Shown here one piece after another: positions 1 to 10,201 of a DNA stretch of 64,000 nucleotides (its first letter is position 1; the number at the start of each line of letters is the position of its first letter). The DNA is from an uncultured Planctomycetaceae bacterium. Its GTDB lineage: Bacteria; Planctomycetota; Planctomycetia; Planctomycetales; Planctomycetaceae. Where the stretch lies: contig CALSLT010000006.1 in the NCBI GenBank assembly GCA_943787265.1, positions 434,001 through 498,000 of the forward strand. Reading direction: 5' to 3'. The notes under the pieces are model-generated. The model did not search any database, had not been told where the DNA came from, and worked only from the letters and a program-made list of their open reading frames with translations. A program made the position numbers and the translations under genes.

Positions 1-1160
1 ATCTTCGGACCTTTGAACGCGATGGAGCTGGGTGACTTACTGGCCCGGTCGGCTTCCATTTCCGTGTTGTTGAAGTAGGCCAGCAGCCGGTAGTAATCCT
101 TCTGCGGAAACGGGTCGTACTTGTGGTCGTGACACTGGCAACACTCCAGAGTCGATCCCAACCACACGGCTCCCGTCGTGTTGACTCGGTCGATCACCTG
201 CTCGATGCGAGTCTCTTCCGGAAGCGATCCGGCCTCGACGTTGGTTGGTGTGCAACGGTGAAAGCCAGTCGCAATTTTCTGTGACTCCGTCGCGTTAGGC
301 AGCAGGTCGCCAGCAATCTGCTCGATCGTGAACTGGTCGAACGGCATGTCCTCATTGAGTGCCCGAATCACCCAGTCGCGGTACGCCCACACACTTCGCA
401 GGTTGTCCCTCTGGAATCCGTGTGAGTCGGCATATCGCGCGATGTCCAGCCACGGTCTCGCCCAGCGTTCTCCAAATTGAGGTCGTTGCAGCAGATCGTC
501 GACGAGTTGTTCGAACCGCTCGTCGGAAGGGTTGCTGACAAACACGTTGACTTCTTCCGGCGTGGGTGGAAGGCCGATCAGATCGAGAAAGACTCTCCGC
601 ACAAGCTTCTCTGACGCGGCTCTCGGCGACGGCGAGAGACCCTCATCCTGCAAACGCTGAAGCACAAACTGATCGATTGCCGACTTCGCCCATTTCGAAT
701 CCTGGACACGCGGCATCTTTGGGCGTTGCGGCGCGATATAAGACCAGTGTCGATCGACTTCGACCTTGTCTGGCCAGATCGCTCCCTGCTGAATCCAGCG
801 ACGAATGATTCCGACTTGCCGTTTCGGAAGCGGATCGCCGATCGCTGGCATGACCTCGTCGTGACCGCGAGGCAGCAGAATTCGTCGAAGCAGTTCACTA
901 TCGCCCGGCTTGCCCGCTTCGATCGAACCGGACTCCAGCGTCGAAGCGCGTTGATCAAGCCGAAGTTCCGCTTCTTGTTTCTCGGGACCGTGACACTCGA
1001 TGCACGACCGGCGAAAAATCGGATACACGTCGCGAGCGAAATCGACCTGCTTCGGTTTTGCGACGACCGGTTCAGGCTTGGCAGCCTCTGATCCAGGAAG
1101 GATTGCCAGAACGGTCGCGGTGGCGATCAAGACAACGGGTAGTCTGAGCAGAAACTTCAT
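1..1160 (-). CDS. Planctomycete cytochrome-C / DUF1549 protein, 3' part missing
   Basis: The gene starts at the ATG at 1158-1160 and runs off the left edge, so only about 386 N-terminal residues are visible. Seen: a hydrophobic signal peptide (MKFLLRLPVVLIATATVLA), a CIECH haem-type motif near residue 54 with the usual following region (GPEKQEAELRLDQ) of the PSCyt1 domain, then a DUF1549 domain with DLIGLPPTPEEV and a second cysteine motif CCQCHDHKYDPFPQ. Family members normally end in DUF1553, which would lie outside the window. They are exported, typical of planctomycetes and of unproven function. It starts 36 nt after the stop of the DUF1552 gene, so the two are probably cotranscribed. Family assignment is sure; role is not. 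Confidence 0.9.
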   Translation of the reverse strand, partial: MKFLLRLPVVLIATATVLAILPGSEAAKPEPVVAKPKQVDFARDVYPIFRRSCIECHGPEKQEAELRLDQRASTLESGSIEAGKPGDSELLRRILLPRGHDEVMPAIGDPLPKRQVGIIRRWIQQGAIWPDKVEVDRHWSYIAPQRPKMPRVQDSKWAKSAIDQFVLQRLQDEGLSPSPRAASEKLVRRVFLDLIGLPPTPEEVNVFVSNPSDERFEQLVDDLLQRPQFGERWARPWLDIARYADSHGFQRDNLRSVWAYRDWVIRALNEDMPFDQFTIEQIAGDLLPNATESQKIATGFHRCTPTNVEAGSLPEETRIEQVIDRVNTTGAVWLGSTLECCQCHDHKYDPFPQKDYYRLLAYFNNTEMEADRASKSPSSIAFKGPK

Positions 1161-1196
1161 AATCCAATTCTCGTCGATCGAAAAACCAGGCGTTGC

Positions 1197-2489
1197 CTAA
1201 CTCATTTCCAAACCGGTCAGTGTACCGGTGCTGGATGCGAAGCTGTCCTGCTCCAAACCCAGACGCTGCAATACACTGACGAAAAGGTTTGGCAGCGGGT
1301 AGTTGTTTCTCTGGTCAAACGCCAAATGCTGACCATGCTTGAAACCGCCTCCGGCCAGGACGACCGGCATGTTGCGGTTGTTGTGGCTGGATGCGTTGCC
1401 GAGGTTACTCGTCAGGAAGACGGATGTCTGGTCAAGCAGACTCACACCGTTTTCCTTCACCGAGGAGAGGTCTCGCAGAAAGTCGCCATACGCGCTGATG
1501 ATGGCTCCTTCGACGATCGCCAGTTGGTCGAGTTTTTCACCTTCCAGGCCATGATGACTTAGCGAGTGGTAGCCTTCTCCGACGCCTTCAAGCGGGACAA
1601 CTCCGCTACCACTCCCCAGATGGTAAGAGACGAATCTCGTCGAGTCTGTCTGCAATGCCAGACGAACCATGTCACTCATCAGTTTCTGGCGACCGACGAA
1701 GTCAGAAGAGTTGCCGATATCGAGCGGCTTTTTGACGTCGACTTTCGGTTTCGGGCGGTTGGCCCACGCTTCGGATTCAGCCATCCGAAGCTCGAGTTCG
1801 CGGACACTCGTGAAGTAAGCGTCGAGGCGTTCTTTGTCACCGTTACCCAATTCGCGACTGAGGCGTTTTGCATCGTCGCTGACCAGGTCCATGATGCTTC
1901 GCCCCTGTTTCACTCGCTGAGCCTGCTTGACTCGTTCGGCTGGCGAATCATCGACGAACAGCTTCATGAACAGTCGCGACGGTTTGTCCTGAGCGGGAAT
2001 CATCGCTCCGTTTTCGGTGTACGACGGACTGTTGCTCCCGCTGCTGCCAAGAACGAGCGACGGAAACCGAGTCTTCGAGCCCAGATGCTTCGCCATGTAC
2101 TGGTCGATGGAGATCGTATTTTTCCCGCGACCTGAACTGCCGACGGGATTGGCTGTCAGGATGCTTGCCTCGGCGCGATGTCCGCCGCCAACTCCCGGAT
2201 GAGACGATCCGGAAACGATCGTCATCTGATCTCGCAGATCCTGCAGAGGTTTCACGTAGAGACTCGGTTCGTAGTCGCGACCCGCCTGCTTCGGATTCAG
2301 ATTGTCGGCGAGCAATCCCAGTCCGAGCGACATCGAGACAAACCGTCGAGGTGGCTCCGCTGCGTCAGCGCCGGCACACGCTTTGTGCATCGCCGTCATC
2401 CACGGAAGCGCCATCGCGACACCAGCACCCCGCAGAATTGTTCGCCGATCAAGCTTGCGGCCGCGGTTGAAGTTGATTCGTTTTGACAT
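1197..2489 (-). CDS. DUF1552 domain protein, Tat-type signal
   Basis: 430 residues. The N-terminus carries a twin-arginine-like signal ([18 protein letters not shown]) followed by the DUF1552 body ([23 protein letters not shown] and, near the C-terminus, [20 protein letters not shown] and [13 protein letters not shown]). DUF1552 proteins resemble the DUF1501 and sulfatase-like alkaline phosphatase fold families and in planctomycetes usually sit next to DUF1592-type cytochrome proteins, as here (gene at 2912-5320, same strand). Reaction unknown; export and folding before transport through Tat are inferred from the signal. The first ATG is kept because the RR motif sits about 15 residues in, as expected. 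Confidence 0.9.
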   Translation of the reverse strand: MSKRINFNRGRKLDRRTILRGAGVAMALPWMTAMHKACAGADAAEPPRRFVSMSLGLGLLADNLNPKQAGRDYEPSLYVKPLQDLRDQMTIVSGSSHPGVGGGHRAEASILTANPVGSSGRGKNTISIDQYMAKHLGSKTRFPSLVLGSSGSNSPSYTENGAMIPAQDKPSRLFMKLFVDDSPAERVKQAQRVKQGRSIMDLVSDDAKRLSRELGNGDKERLDAYFTSVRELELRMAESEAWANRPKPKVDVKKPLDIGNSSDFVGRQKLMSDMVRLALQTDSTRFVSYHLGSGSGVVPLEGVGEGYHSLSHHGLEGEKLDQLAIVEGAIISAYGDFLRDLSSVKENGVSLLDQTSVFLTSNLGNASSHNNRNMPVVLAGGGFKHGQHLAFDQRNNYPLPNLFVSVLQRLGLEQDSFASSTGTLTGLEMS

Positions 2490-2551
2490 AATTCAATATC
2501 CGTTTCCGAGTCGGCGGATTATGGCCGATCGTTGCCTATCAGAGATAAACA

Positions 2552-2851
2552 TCATCGAGTCTTTAGGTGGGCAATGCTGAATGCTCGTTGGCAAGTGGCA
2601 GCCGGAATTTCGCTAAATTGCGATTGCAGGATGTTGAGAGCTTTTTCGTAAGGGAAGTTCTCATTCGACACTTTGTGAGCAAGGTTCAATGCCGCGAGGT
2701 GAAGTTGCATGGCACGTTTGCCAGCCAAGTGGATGGTATCGAAGTCTTCGTCACGAAACTTCGAATTAAGTTCTTTGAAGACCGCCAGTTCTGCATCTGT
2801 GTAATGCTTCTGAGCAAGGTCATACGCGCTTTCGATTAGGTGTTCATTCAT
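2552..2851 (-). CDS. Small unknown protein between DUF1592 and DUF1552 genes
   Basis: 99 residues, not recognised. It starts at the ATG at 2849-2851, has no signal peptide or membrane segment, and reads as mostly helical and charged (LIESAYDLAQKHYTDAELAV, then AGKRAMQLHLAALNLAHKV). It lies in the 421-nt gap between two genes of the same strand, in the same direction, so it may belong to the same transcript. The amino-acid composition looks protein-like, and no better reading exists on the other strand. It could be a small cytosolic protein unrelated to its exported neighbours. Moderate confidence that it is real, none about function. Confidence 0.55.
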   Translation of the reverse strand: MNEHLIESAYDLAQKHYTDAELAVFKELNSKFRDEDFDTIHLAGKRAMQLHLAALNLAHKVSNENFPYEKALNILQSQFSEIPAATCQRAFSIAHLKTR

Positions 2852-2911
2852 GTTGGTCTGAACGGCAGCTAGATTCGGAGACTAGAAGATCGATTTTACG
2901 CCCTACAGGGC

Positions 2912-5320
2912 TCACTTCGTCATGAAAACTCGATGAGACGCGACGGCGGTGATGAGCGATTTGAATCCGTACTCTGACTCAGCGCACTTTTCGACGATAT
3001 ACTCGACGGCGGATCGATCGGCGAATGTTACCGGCGTGCCGGTTCCGTAGGTGATGAGTTTTTCCACAACGTTGCTGGCGAGTACTTCCGGCTTTGCCAG
3101 AACGAGCTTCTGGAACGCTTCAAGGTCCTCAAAATGGCGACCGTCGGGCATGTCGTAGCTCGCGTCGATCCTCTTGGGAGGAGACTTCTTCTTCCACTTT
3201 CCGACGTAGTACGAGTTTCGCCATTGTCCGGCCGGATTGAAGTTTTCCAGCGCGAAGCCGGGCGGGTCGATCTTTACGTGACAGCTTGCACAGGAATCGT
3301 CTGCTCGATGCTTCGCCAGCATTTCGCGGATCGACTTCGCTCCGCGAATGTCTGGTTCAATGGCCGGGACATTCTCAGGCGGTGGCGGAACGTGAACTCC
3401 CAACAGACGTTCTGAAACCCACAATCCGCGGATCACCGGCGACGTCGTCGTGCCGTTGGCTGTCACTTTGAGAATCGCCCCGTGACTCAACACGCCTCCA
3501 CGGTGATGCTCCGGCTTCAGCGCGACTCGCTGGAGGTCGTCACCAGCCACTCCGTCGATCCTGTAAAAACGAGCGAGGCGACTGTTTAGAAACGTAAAGT
3601 CAGAATCGATCAGATTCCCCACGCTCAGGTTTTCATCAACCATCGTTCGCAGGAACTCGTGAGTCTCGTCGAGCATCGACTGCTGCACCAGAATGTCGAA
3701 ATCGCGGTAAAGCCTCGGGTCAGGTTCGGTGAAATTGATCAGGCTCAGATCCAGCCATTCAGCCGCGAAGTCTTGAACAAAATTCTGCCCGCGGTCGTCA
3801 GCCAGCATTCGTTCAATCTGCTGTTGAACGGCCCACGGCTTGGTGAGCTTTCCCGCTTTGGCATGCTTTAGAAGCTGAGCATCCGGCATCGTGTTCCACA
3901 GGAAGTAACTCAGCCGCGAGGCGACCGCGTAGTCATCGAGTGATCCGGGCATCTCGTTGAAGTAGAGAAACCGCGGTGAGCACAGCACAGCTCGATAGCC
4001 ACCTCGCAGCGCGTTGAGCAGCGGAGCCCCGTTCGCGAGTTCCGCCAGCACGATTTCGACATACGGCTGCACTTCTTCTTGAGTGACCGGTCGGCGGAAT
4101 GCTCGCTGGGCGAAAGCGTGGACCAGATGAGCCGCGTCTTCTTTCGGAGATTTCGACATCAAAACGGCAGGCTTTTTGTTCTTTGCCGGCGCCACTTTCA
4201 GCTCACCGACGAGTGACCGCCGCAGAAGCCAGTTTCCGCCTCCATGATGAACCCGTTCCATCTCGACCGATTCAATCGCGACGCCTGGCACGTTCTGCGG
4301 ACCGCCTTCGCCCGTTCCGACCTGTCCGCCGTTGAACCTTGCCTGTTTGAGCGTTCGATCGCCAGGGCGAATTTCCAGCATGTGGCCTTTCGGCAGCCAG
4401 CACTCGAACGTCCATTCCTGAGGTTTCGACGTCGCCTCGAAAGAGCCAACCCATCCCATCAGCGGAGCACTCGACACGCACGGTCCCGAGCGAACGCTGC
4501 ACCAAACGCCTCCAGATTCTGGAGCTTTCAAAGCGGCAGCGTTCACCTTGAACCGGTACCAGCCGTCCGCGCGAGCAGTCGTCGCGGGCAACCGTCCGTA
4601 GAAGACCAGCGTGCTCGACCAGGTGACGGCTTTCCCGTTGAGCATCTCCGGTTCGCGCGTTCGACGTCTCGAATCTCTCCGAGCCAGTTCTTTCGCCGAG
4701 AATGTTTTCTTCAGCTCGTCGTTCGGCTGAGCGATTCGCCGAAACGCTTCGTCCAGGGCGACGTCGACAACTTCCAAATGTTTCTGAATCTGAAAATGCG
4801 ACATTGGCTGCCCATCGGCGACGGTGGTGAAACCGTTTGTCCGAGGCTCTTCCGTCATCAGTCTTGCGAGTGGAATATCGATACCAAGCAGGTCATGCAG
4901 AGTTCGTTCAAGCTGCAGATTGGTCAGTCGCTTGCCACGCACGCGGCCAAGTGTTTGCCACTGCTCCCTTTGATGAGTGCTCAGCCACTTCCGCGTGACA
5001 CCAAGGAATTCGCCAGCTTCTTTCTGTTTTGGACGGTCGGCGTCTTTAGGTGGCATCTCGCCAGCGCGAACGCGATCGAAGATTCGAATCCAACGAGCCA
5101 TCTCGCCCGGCGCATCAAGATCACCCTCCAGCGCCGTCAGGTCCAGACCGCCTTCACCGTCCTCGCCATCGTGGCACGCGATGCAATGATCGACCAGGAA
5201 AGCCTTAACAGCATCGGGAAACTGTGCTGTCGAATCAGCCGCCGCTCGCGCAGCCGTCGTCGCGCCGAGCAAAACGACTGGCAACAGAACACGAAAGGTG
5301 AGTGCAGCGGAAGCGGACAT
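2912..5320 (-). CDS. Planctomycete cytochrome C / DUF1587-DUF1592-DUF1588-DUF1585 protein
   Basis: 802 residues. Domains in order: signal peptide (residues 1-28); cytochrome-C-like PSCyt segment with CIACH at 46-50 and [10 protein letters not shown] behind it; DUF1587 ([18 protein letters not shown], about 132-200); a carbohydrate-binding-like insert; DUF1595 ([16 protein letters not shown]); DUF1592 ([18 protein letters not shown]); DUF1588 with [20 protein letters not shown] and [18 protein letters not shown]; and a C-terminal DUF1585. This is the full canonical layout. The family is exported and expanded in planctomycetes; a redox role in polysaccharide breakdown has been guessed but not shown. 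It heads the minus-strand group with the DUF1552 and DUF1549 genes and diverges from the sulfatase gene. Confidence 0.92.
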   Translation of the reverse strand: MSASAALTFRVLLPVVLLGATTAARAAADSTAQFPDAVKAFLVDHCIACHDGEDGEGGLDLTALEGDLDAPGEMARWIRIFDRVRAGEMPPKDADRPKQKEAGEFLGVTRKWLSTHQREQWQTLGRVRGKRLTNLQLERTLHDLLGIDIPLARLMTEEPRTNGFTTVADGQPMSHFQIQKHLEVVDVALDEAFRRIAQPNDELKKTFSAKELARRDSRRRTREPEMLNGKAVTWSSTLVFYGRLPATTARADGWYRFKVNAAALKAPESGGVWCSVRSGPCVSSAPLMGWVGSFEATSKPQEWTFECWLPKGHMLEIRPGDRTLKQARFNGGQVGTGEGGPQNVPGVAIESVEMERVHHGGGNWLLRRSLVGELKVAPAKNKKPAVLMSKSPKEDAAHLVHAFAQRAFRRPVTQEEVQPYVEIVLAELANGAPLLNALRGGYRAVLCSPRFLYFNEMPGSLDDYAVASRLSYFLWNTMPDAQLLKHAKAGKLTKPWAVQQQIERMLADDRGQNFVQDFAAEWLDLSLINFTEPDPRLYRDFDILVQQSMLDETHEFLRTMVDENLSVGNLIDSDFTFLNSRLARFYRIDGVAGDDLQRVALKPEHHRGGVLSHGAILKVTANGTTTSPVIRGLWVSERLLGVHVPPPPENVPAIEPDIRGAKSIREMLAKHRADDSCASCHVKIDPPGFALENFNPAGQWRNSYYVGKWKKKSPPKRIDASYDMPDGRHFEDLEAFQKLVLAKPEVLASNVVEKLITYGTGTPVTFADRSAVEYIVEKCAESEYGFKSLITAVASHRVFMTK

Positions 5321-5694
5321 TCGAATTCACCAGAAGGCAATGGAAGAGACGCCGCTCCGCGGGAATGAGCGACGGCGATGATGGAGAGTCAAAGGTGTGG
5401 CATGTCGCCAGCGGGGAAGCCGCCAGTTGCAAAGTGGACCGAACAAGAAAACGGTTTCGTTCGCTGGCAGCCGACTGAAAATGGTACCGGGATTTCGGAC
5501 GGATCTCCAATTCCGTGCCGAATTCGACAATCGAAAACATGTCGAACGGGCCTGAAGTAGCGGTGCGAAGTCGTGACCACGGCGTTGTGGCGACAAACGC
5601 TGACAAACTCTCCAGAATGTCCGGCTCGATCCAGCAGGTTTAGTCAGCCGTCAGATTTTGCCAATTCGACACAACTCCGAATTCCCACAGCGAG
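5321..5694. other. Divergent intergenic region
   Basis: These 374 nt separate the minus-strand DUF1592 gene from the plus-strand sulfatase gene, so promoters for both must lie here. I see no protein-like reading frame, no strong hairpin and no convincing -35/-10 pair or repeat. Confidence 0.5.
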
Positions 5695-8640
5695 GTGCCT
5701 TCCGTGACTCAGCTCAAAACCGCTTCCGACAAGCCATCGTCCACGGACAAGCAACCGCGGCTGACAAGGCTCATGCGATGGTGTGTGGCAGCTCTGGCAA
5801 TGTCGGTGCTGGCTCCTTCGCCGGCGGAAGCGGCCAAGAAGTCCAGGCCAAACTTCATCTATATCAACATTGACGATCTTGGTTACGCCGACATCGAGCC
5901 GTTTGGTTCGAAAGTCAACCGGACTCCGCATCTCAACCGGATGGCCGAGGAAGGTCGTAAGCTTACGTGCTTCTACGCGGCTCCGGTTTGCTCGCCGTCG
6001 CGAGCGTCGCTGATGACCGGCAGCTATCCCAAGCGAGCACTCAGCATTCCGCACGTGCTGTTTCCAGGCAACGCGGAAGGGCTTTCACTGGACGAAGTGA
6101 CCGTCGCCGAGCTTCTCAAAAAACAAGGCTACGCAACCGGCATCGTCGGAAAATGGCACCTTGGAGATCAGCCGGAATTTCTGCCGAGGAAACACGGCTT
6201 CGATTACTACTACGGGCTGCCCTATTCCAACGACATGGGCCCAGCCGCGGACGGCGTGAAAAGTAATCTGGGTGCTCCGCTGCCGAAGCCTCGCAACGTC
6301 CGACGTAACCAGCCGCCGCTGCCGCTGCTTCGAAATGAAACCGTTCTGCAGCGAGTGCTCCCGGACGACCAGCAGGCGATCGTCGAAAACTACACCAACG
6401 AAGCCGTCAGCTTTATCTGGGATCATCGTGACGAACCATTCTTCCTGTACCTGCCGCATTCGGCCGTGCACTTTCCGCTGTATCCCGGAAAGAGGTTTCA
6501 CGGAAAATCGAAGCACGGCCTGTTCGGTGACTGGGTCGAGGAAGTCGACTGGAGCGTCGGCCAGGTACTCGACACCGTGCGGCAACTCGGTCTTGCTGAA
6601 AACACGATGGTAATCTTCACGTCGGACAACGGCGGCCAGAACCGTCACGGAGCGATCAACCTGCCACTTCGAGGCGGCAAAGGCAGCACCTTCGAAGGCG
6701 GCATGCGAGTTCCCACGATCGCCTGGTGGCCGACAAAGATTCCCTCTGGCACGGTGTCCGACGAAATCGTCAGCACAATGGACATCCTGCCGACACTGAC
6801 GAACCTTGCTGGCGGGCAAACTCCGACCGATCGCAAACTCGACGGACACGACATCTGGCCGATCCTGTCCGGCGGCAAAGACGCGAAGTCTCAATACGAA
6901 GCGTTCTACTTCTTCCGAGGATTCAACCTGCAATGCGTCCGCAGCGGAGACTGGAAACTGCACCTGGCCAACGGCGAACTTTACAACCTCAAAGACGATA
7001 TCTCCGAAGCCGACAACGTCGCGAAGGATCACCCGGAAGTCGTTGCGAAGCTGCGAGCGTTTGCTGCCGCGCAGGAAGGTGATCTCGGCGTGAAAGACGT
7101 CGGTCCCGGCTGCCGACCGCTCGGCAAGGTTAAGAACCCGCAACCACTGATCAATCATGGCGGAGTCGTTCGAAAAGGCTTCGAGCAAGCGGCCGTGCAA
7201 ACTGGCCAGGGAATCATGATTGGTGAGGTGACCGATTCTTCCGCAATCATCCAGCTTCGTCTGACGACGTCGGATCAATTGATCGATGGTGACGTTGCTG
7301 GAGCCGCTGGCGTGGCTCGATTCGTGGTTGAGCTGGTGGATCAGTCCGTGCGGAAGAGGAACGGTGGAGTCCCAATGCAGATGGTGCGTGTCCAATCCAG
7401 AACGAAGCCAGCCAGCCCGGACAACGATTACATCGTCAGACAGGCCTTCACCACATTGCTCGCCGGTGCCGACTACAAAGTGACCACCTGGATCGGCACG
7501 AGCAAAGACGATGTTCGGCCTGGTCCGACCGCCACGTTCCGGACTCTGCCGGGCAAAGAGAGCGACGCGACCACACGATTCGTCGTCGTGACGGGAATGA
7601 ACTACGGAAAATTCCACGGTGACAATCGCATCGATCCGAAGATTCACCTTCAGAACAACAACACAAAACTGCCGACACCGTACGCCGGTCCGGACAAGCA
7701 TTTGGGTTACCCGGCTCTTGAGTCGATGCTGAAAGTGAAGCCTCACTTCTTCGTCGGTACGGGCGACAACATTTATTACGACACGCCGAAGAAGCCTCGC
7801 GCGGAAACCGTGCCACAAATGCGGCAGAAGTGGCACGAGCAATTCGTGCAGCCGCGTTATAAAAAATTCTTCGCGAAAGTGCCGACGTACTGGATGATCG
7901 ACGACCACGATTATCGAATCGACGACGGAGACAACTCTGGCGACTACTTGCCGTCTCCCGAAACCGGCCTTCGCATGATGCTCGAACAACTTCCGTACGG
8001 CGCGATGGAAGATGGCCCGAAAACCAAAACTTACCGCACTCATCGAGTCAACAAAGACCTGCAGGTCTGGTTCACCGAAAACCGTCGCTACCGCAGCGAC
8101 AACGCGATGGAAGACGGACCAGACAAATCGATCTGGGGAGCCGAGCAGAAAGCGTGGCTGAAGAAAACGCTCGCTGAGAGTGACGCCACATTCAAACTAA
8201 TGGTCTCACCCACGCCGATGGTCGGCCCGGACGACAAACGCAAGTTCGACAACCACACGAACTTCAACGGCTTCCGCCACGAGCGTGACGAGTTCTTCGC
8301 CTGGCTCAACAAAACCGGCATCGCCAAAAAGAACTTCTATCTGGTCTGCGGAGACCGCCACTGGCAATACCACGCTCTGCATCCGTCAGGCATCGAAGAA
8401 TTCTCCTGCGGAGCCCTGGTCGACCCCAACTCCCGCCTCGGCCGAGCCCCCGGCGATCCTGCATCTACCGACCCCGACGGCCTGATCAAACAACTCTACA
8501 CCCAGAAAGAACGCTCCGGCGGCTTCCTGATGATCGAATCCTCCCCCGCCAAATCCGACGCCGCACCAACTCTGTCCTTCGTCTTCCACGACGAAAACGG
8601 AGTCGTCCTGCACAAGCACACAAAGCAAGAAAAAAACTGA
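5695..8640 (+). CDS. Sulfatase fused to PhoD-like phosphoesterase
   Basis: 981 residues from a GTG start; an ATG at 5773 (MRWCVAALAMSVLAPSPAEA) gives a cleaner signal peptide and may be the true start. N-terminal half: type I sulfatase with metal-binding NIDDLGYADIEPFG and the formylglycine motif CSPSR at residues 99-103, GIVGKWHLG and FTSDNGG. After about residue 490 comes a beta-rich linker and then a PhoD-like metallophosphoesterase with GDNIYYD near 690, MIDDHDYRIDD near 735 and CGDRHWQYH near 884. The Cys must be converted by a sulfatase-modifying enzyme, not in this window. Both halves keep their catalytic motifs, so a bifunctional exported enzyme acting on a sulfated and phosphorylated substrate is plausible; the substrate is unknown. 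Confidence 0.9.
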   Translation: MPSVTQLKTASDKPSSTDKQPRLTRLMRWCVAALAMSVLAPSPAEAAKKSRPNFIYINIDDLGYADIEPFGSKVNRTPHLNRMAEEGRKLTCFYAAPVCSPSRASLMTGSYPKRALSIPHVLFPGNAEGLSLDEVTVAELLKKQGYATGIVGKWHLGDQPEFLPRKHGFDYYYGLPYSNDMGPAADGVKSNLGAPLPKPRNVRRNQPPLPLLRNETVLQRVLPDDQQAIVENYTNEAVSFIWDHRDEPFFLYLPHSAVHFPLYPGKRFHGKSKHGLFGDWVEEVDWSVGQVLDTVRQLGLAENTMVIFTSDNGGQNRHGAINLPLRGGKGSTFEGGMRVPTIAWWPTKIPSGTVSDEIVSTMDILPTLTNLAGGQTPTDRKLDGHDIWPILSGGKDAKSQYEAFYFFRGFNLQCVRSGDWKLHLANGELYNLKDDISEADNVAKDHPEVVAKLRAFAAAQEGDLGVKDVGPGCRPLGKVKNPQPLINHGGVVRKGFEQAAVQTGQGIMIGEVTDSSAIIQLRLTTSDQLIDGDVAGAAGVARFVVELVDQSVRKRNGGVPMQMVRVQSRTKPASPDNDYIVRQAFTTLLAGADYKVTTWIGTSKDDVRPGPTATFRTLPGKESDATTRFVVVTGMNYGKFHGDNRIDPKIHLQNNNTKLPTPYAGPDKHLGYPALESMLKVKPHFFVGTGDNIYYDTPKKPRAETVPQMRQKWHEQFVQPRYKKFFAKVPTYWMIDDHDYRIDDGDNSGDYLPSPETGLRMMLEQLPYGAMEDGPKTKTYRTHRVNKDLQVWFTENRRYRSDNAMEDGPDKSIWGAEQKAWLKKTLAESDATFKLMVSPTPMVGPDDKRKFDNHTNFNGFRHERDEFFAWLNKTGIAKKNFYLVCGDRHWQYHALHPSGIEEFSCGALVDPNSRLGRAPGDPASTDPDGLIKQLYTQKERSGGFLMIESSPAKSDAAPTLSFVFHDENGVVLHKHTKQEKN

Positions 8641-8692
8641 CACTTCTGGTCCACGAAGTCGGGTGGCTGGCCAGTCTGCGTTGCCTCAATTG

Positions 8693-10195
8693 TCAGTTTA
8701 AATCCCGGCCGGAGTTGATCGGAATTTTGATACCTATGTCGGCGGTTTGGCGAGCGACGTCGCCGCCATCGTCTGCTCCGTTGGTGCCTCGACCGTAGAT
8801 GACAAGGCTTGGTACTGAGGGTGGAGAGTCACCATTCAACGGTTCTTCCGGAACCTCTGCTTCTCGACGAGTCATGAGCATCCGTTCGGATGTTTTCGAG
8901 CCGTGCGGGTCACGCGGGATATTGTCGAGGAAGTCTGGAACGAGAGCATCCAGTGTTCCTGGATAGTCACCGTTCTGTCGTCGGAACAGTTCTACGGTCA
9001 GGCATAGCTCGTACGCGGCTTGTCGCGATCGTTCGTGGTCGACGGTCCTTAGAAGTTGGAAAGGCGAAGTACAAAGGCTTCCGGCCATCATCGATCGCAT
9101 CACCGCGTCATTGAGCAAAGCGGTATCCATCAGCGGCGGTTTTTCTTTGCCTGTGGGACGAAAAAGTTGAACGCGAGTTTTCGCGATCCTTCGTTCCGAA
9201 CGAGGCAGATCACACTGCGAGAGATGATTCGCCAACACGTGTCGCAGGACCTGCTGACCCAATTGTGGTTCTGCAGTCAGGAAAAGGTGACTGCCAACGA
9301 GTGATTGTGGAATGTGCCCCGCTGAATCGTCCCATAGTAGGCGTTCGATATAAAAATATTCTCGAACAGTCTCAGAGGACGATAGGAGATTCATCGCAGC
9401 TAGATAGTCCGACTTCAGACTCACTGACACGTCAGGCGTCAACTCATTGAGTTGACGTAGTTCGATCAATGCTCTCTGAAGATGCTCAGCCGTAACACTC
9501 TTGTGAGATGCCCAAATGACAAATTGTTCTCTGGCGACGGAGTGATACGCTGCCCCGACCGTTCGCGAGATCGAAGTTCCGGGGTTGCCGAGGTGGCGAC
9601 TGAATCGGAACACTGCCCGTAGCCATTGCCACGCTTCTCGAGGGTTGCCTTCATGCAGACATTGAGCTGATTTCAACAACGCCAGGCGTTGAATCGCTCG
9701 AAACTTCTGAACTGGAACGGTGACCCAAATCTGCAAGTCCTCTGGCTGTACATGAACTCCTCTTTCGAGTTTGGTGCCGCGTCTCCATTCGGCGAGTAGC
9801 TCCTCGCACTGTTCAAGACTGCTCTTTGCAATCTGAGATACTGTGCCCCACTCAGCCTCACCCGAGTCCAGCTCGTCTACGGCTTTCCCAAGGGCTTGAT
9901 CATCCAAGGTCTCCGGAATCAGGTCGAACGCTCGCTCATAAAAAGTGAATGCGTTCTGGTCGGGCTCAATTTCAATTCGACCTGCAGCTTCCCGATCAAC
10001 GATCTGGGCAATCGGAGGGATGCCAGCGAATCTTGACGATCGGTAAGTCAACGCTCCGACGGTAATTGCGAGCAAGATCGCCGCCGGGATGAGAAAGAAT
10101 GGCCGAAATACATACATCGGCCATGCACGCTGCAGGAAACCCGACTTGTCTTCACATTTAGTTTTCCCCATCGACTCAGCTCCCCGACTCGTCAT
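8693..10195 (-). CDS. Unknown membrane-anchored protein
   Basis: About 500 residues; not recognised. One clear membrane segment at residues 33-50 (FFLIPAAILLAITVGALT) near the N-terminus, then a long soluble, helix-rich domain. This is the layout of many planctomycete proteins anchored in the cytoplasmic membrane and facing outward. The C-terminal part contains GDYPGTLDALVPDFLDNIPRD, which looks like the short pseudopilin-like tail seen in some uncharacterised planctomycete proteins. The start at the first ATG is uncertain; an ATG eight codons later (MGKTKCEDK) is equally good. Convergent with the sulfatase gene, with only 52 nt between the two stops. No function is proposed. Confidence 0.75.
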   Translation of the reverse strand: MTSRGAESMGKTKCEDKSGFLQRAWPMYVFRPFFLIPAAILLAITVGALTYRSSRFAGIPPIAQIVDREAAGRIEIEPDQNAFTFYERAFDLIPETLDDQALGKAVDELDSGEAEWGTVSQIAKSSLEQCEELLAEWRRGTKLERGVHVQPEDLQIWVTVPVQKFRAIQRLALLKSAQCLHEGNPREAWQWLRAVFRFSRHLGNPGTSISRTVGAAYHSVAREQFVIWASHKSVTAEHLQRALIELRQLNELTPDVSVSLKSDYLAAMNLLSSSETVREYFYIERLLWDDSAGHIPQSLVGSHLFLTAEPQLGQQVLRHVLANHLSQCDLPRSERRIAKTRVQLFRPTGKEKPPLMDTALLNDAVMRSMMAGSLCTSPFQLLRTVDHERSRQAAYELCLTVELFRRQNGDYPGTLDALVPDFLDNIPRDPHGSKTSERMLMTRREAEVPEEPLNGDSPPSVPSLVIYGRGTNGADDGGDVARQTADIGIKIPINSGRDLN

Positions 10196-10201
10196 CGTAC
10201 A

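Noticed and set aside
2857..2911. Small GCCCT/AGGGC hairpin after the DUF1592 gene
   Set aside because: Five base pairs with a 2-nt loop and only a short T/A stretch behind it; not convincing as terminator.
4244..5368. Open frame of 374 codons on the plus strand
   Set aside because: Antisense to the DUF1592-type gene, with Arg- and Ser-rich composition typical of shadow frames.
6085..8043. Open frame of 652 codons on the minus strand
   Set aside because: It lies antisense to the sulfatase/PhoD gene, whose motifs are certain; the frame is open only because of the codon bias of the real gene.
8634..8699. Inverted repeat AAACTGACA / TGTCAGTTT around the two converging stops
   Set aside because: Only 9 bp with a 48-nt loop and overlapping coding sequence; too weak to call a terminator.
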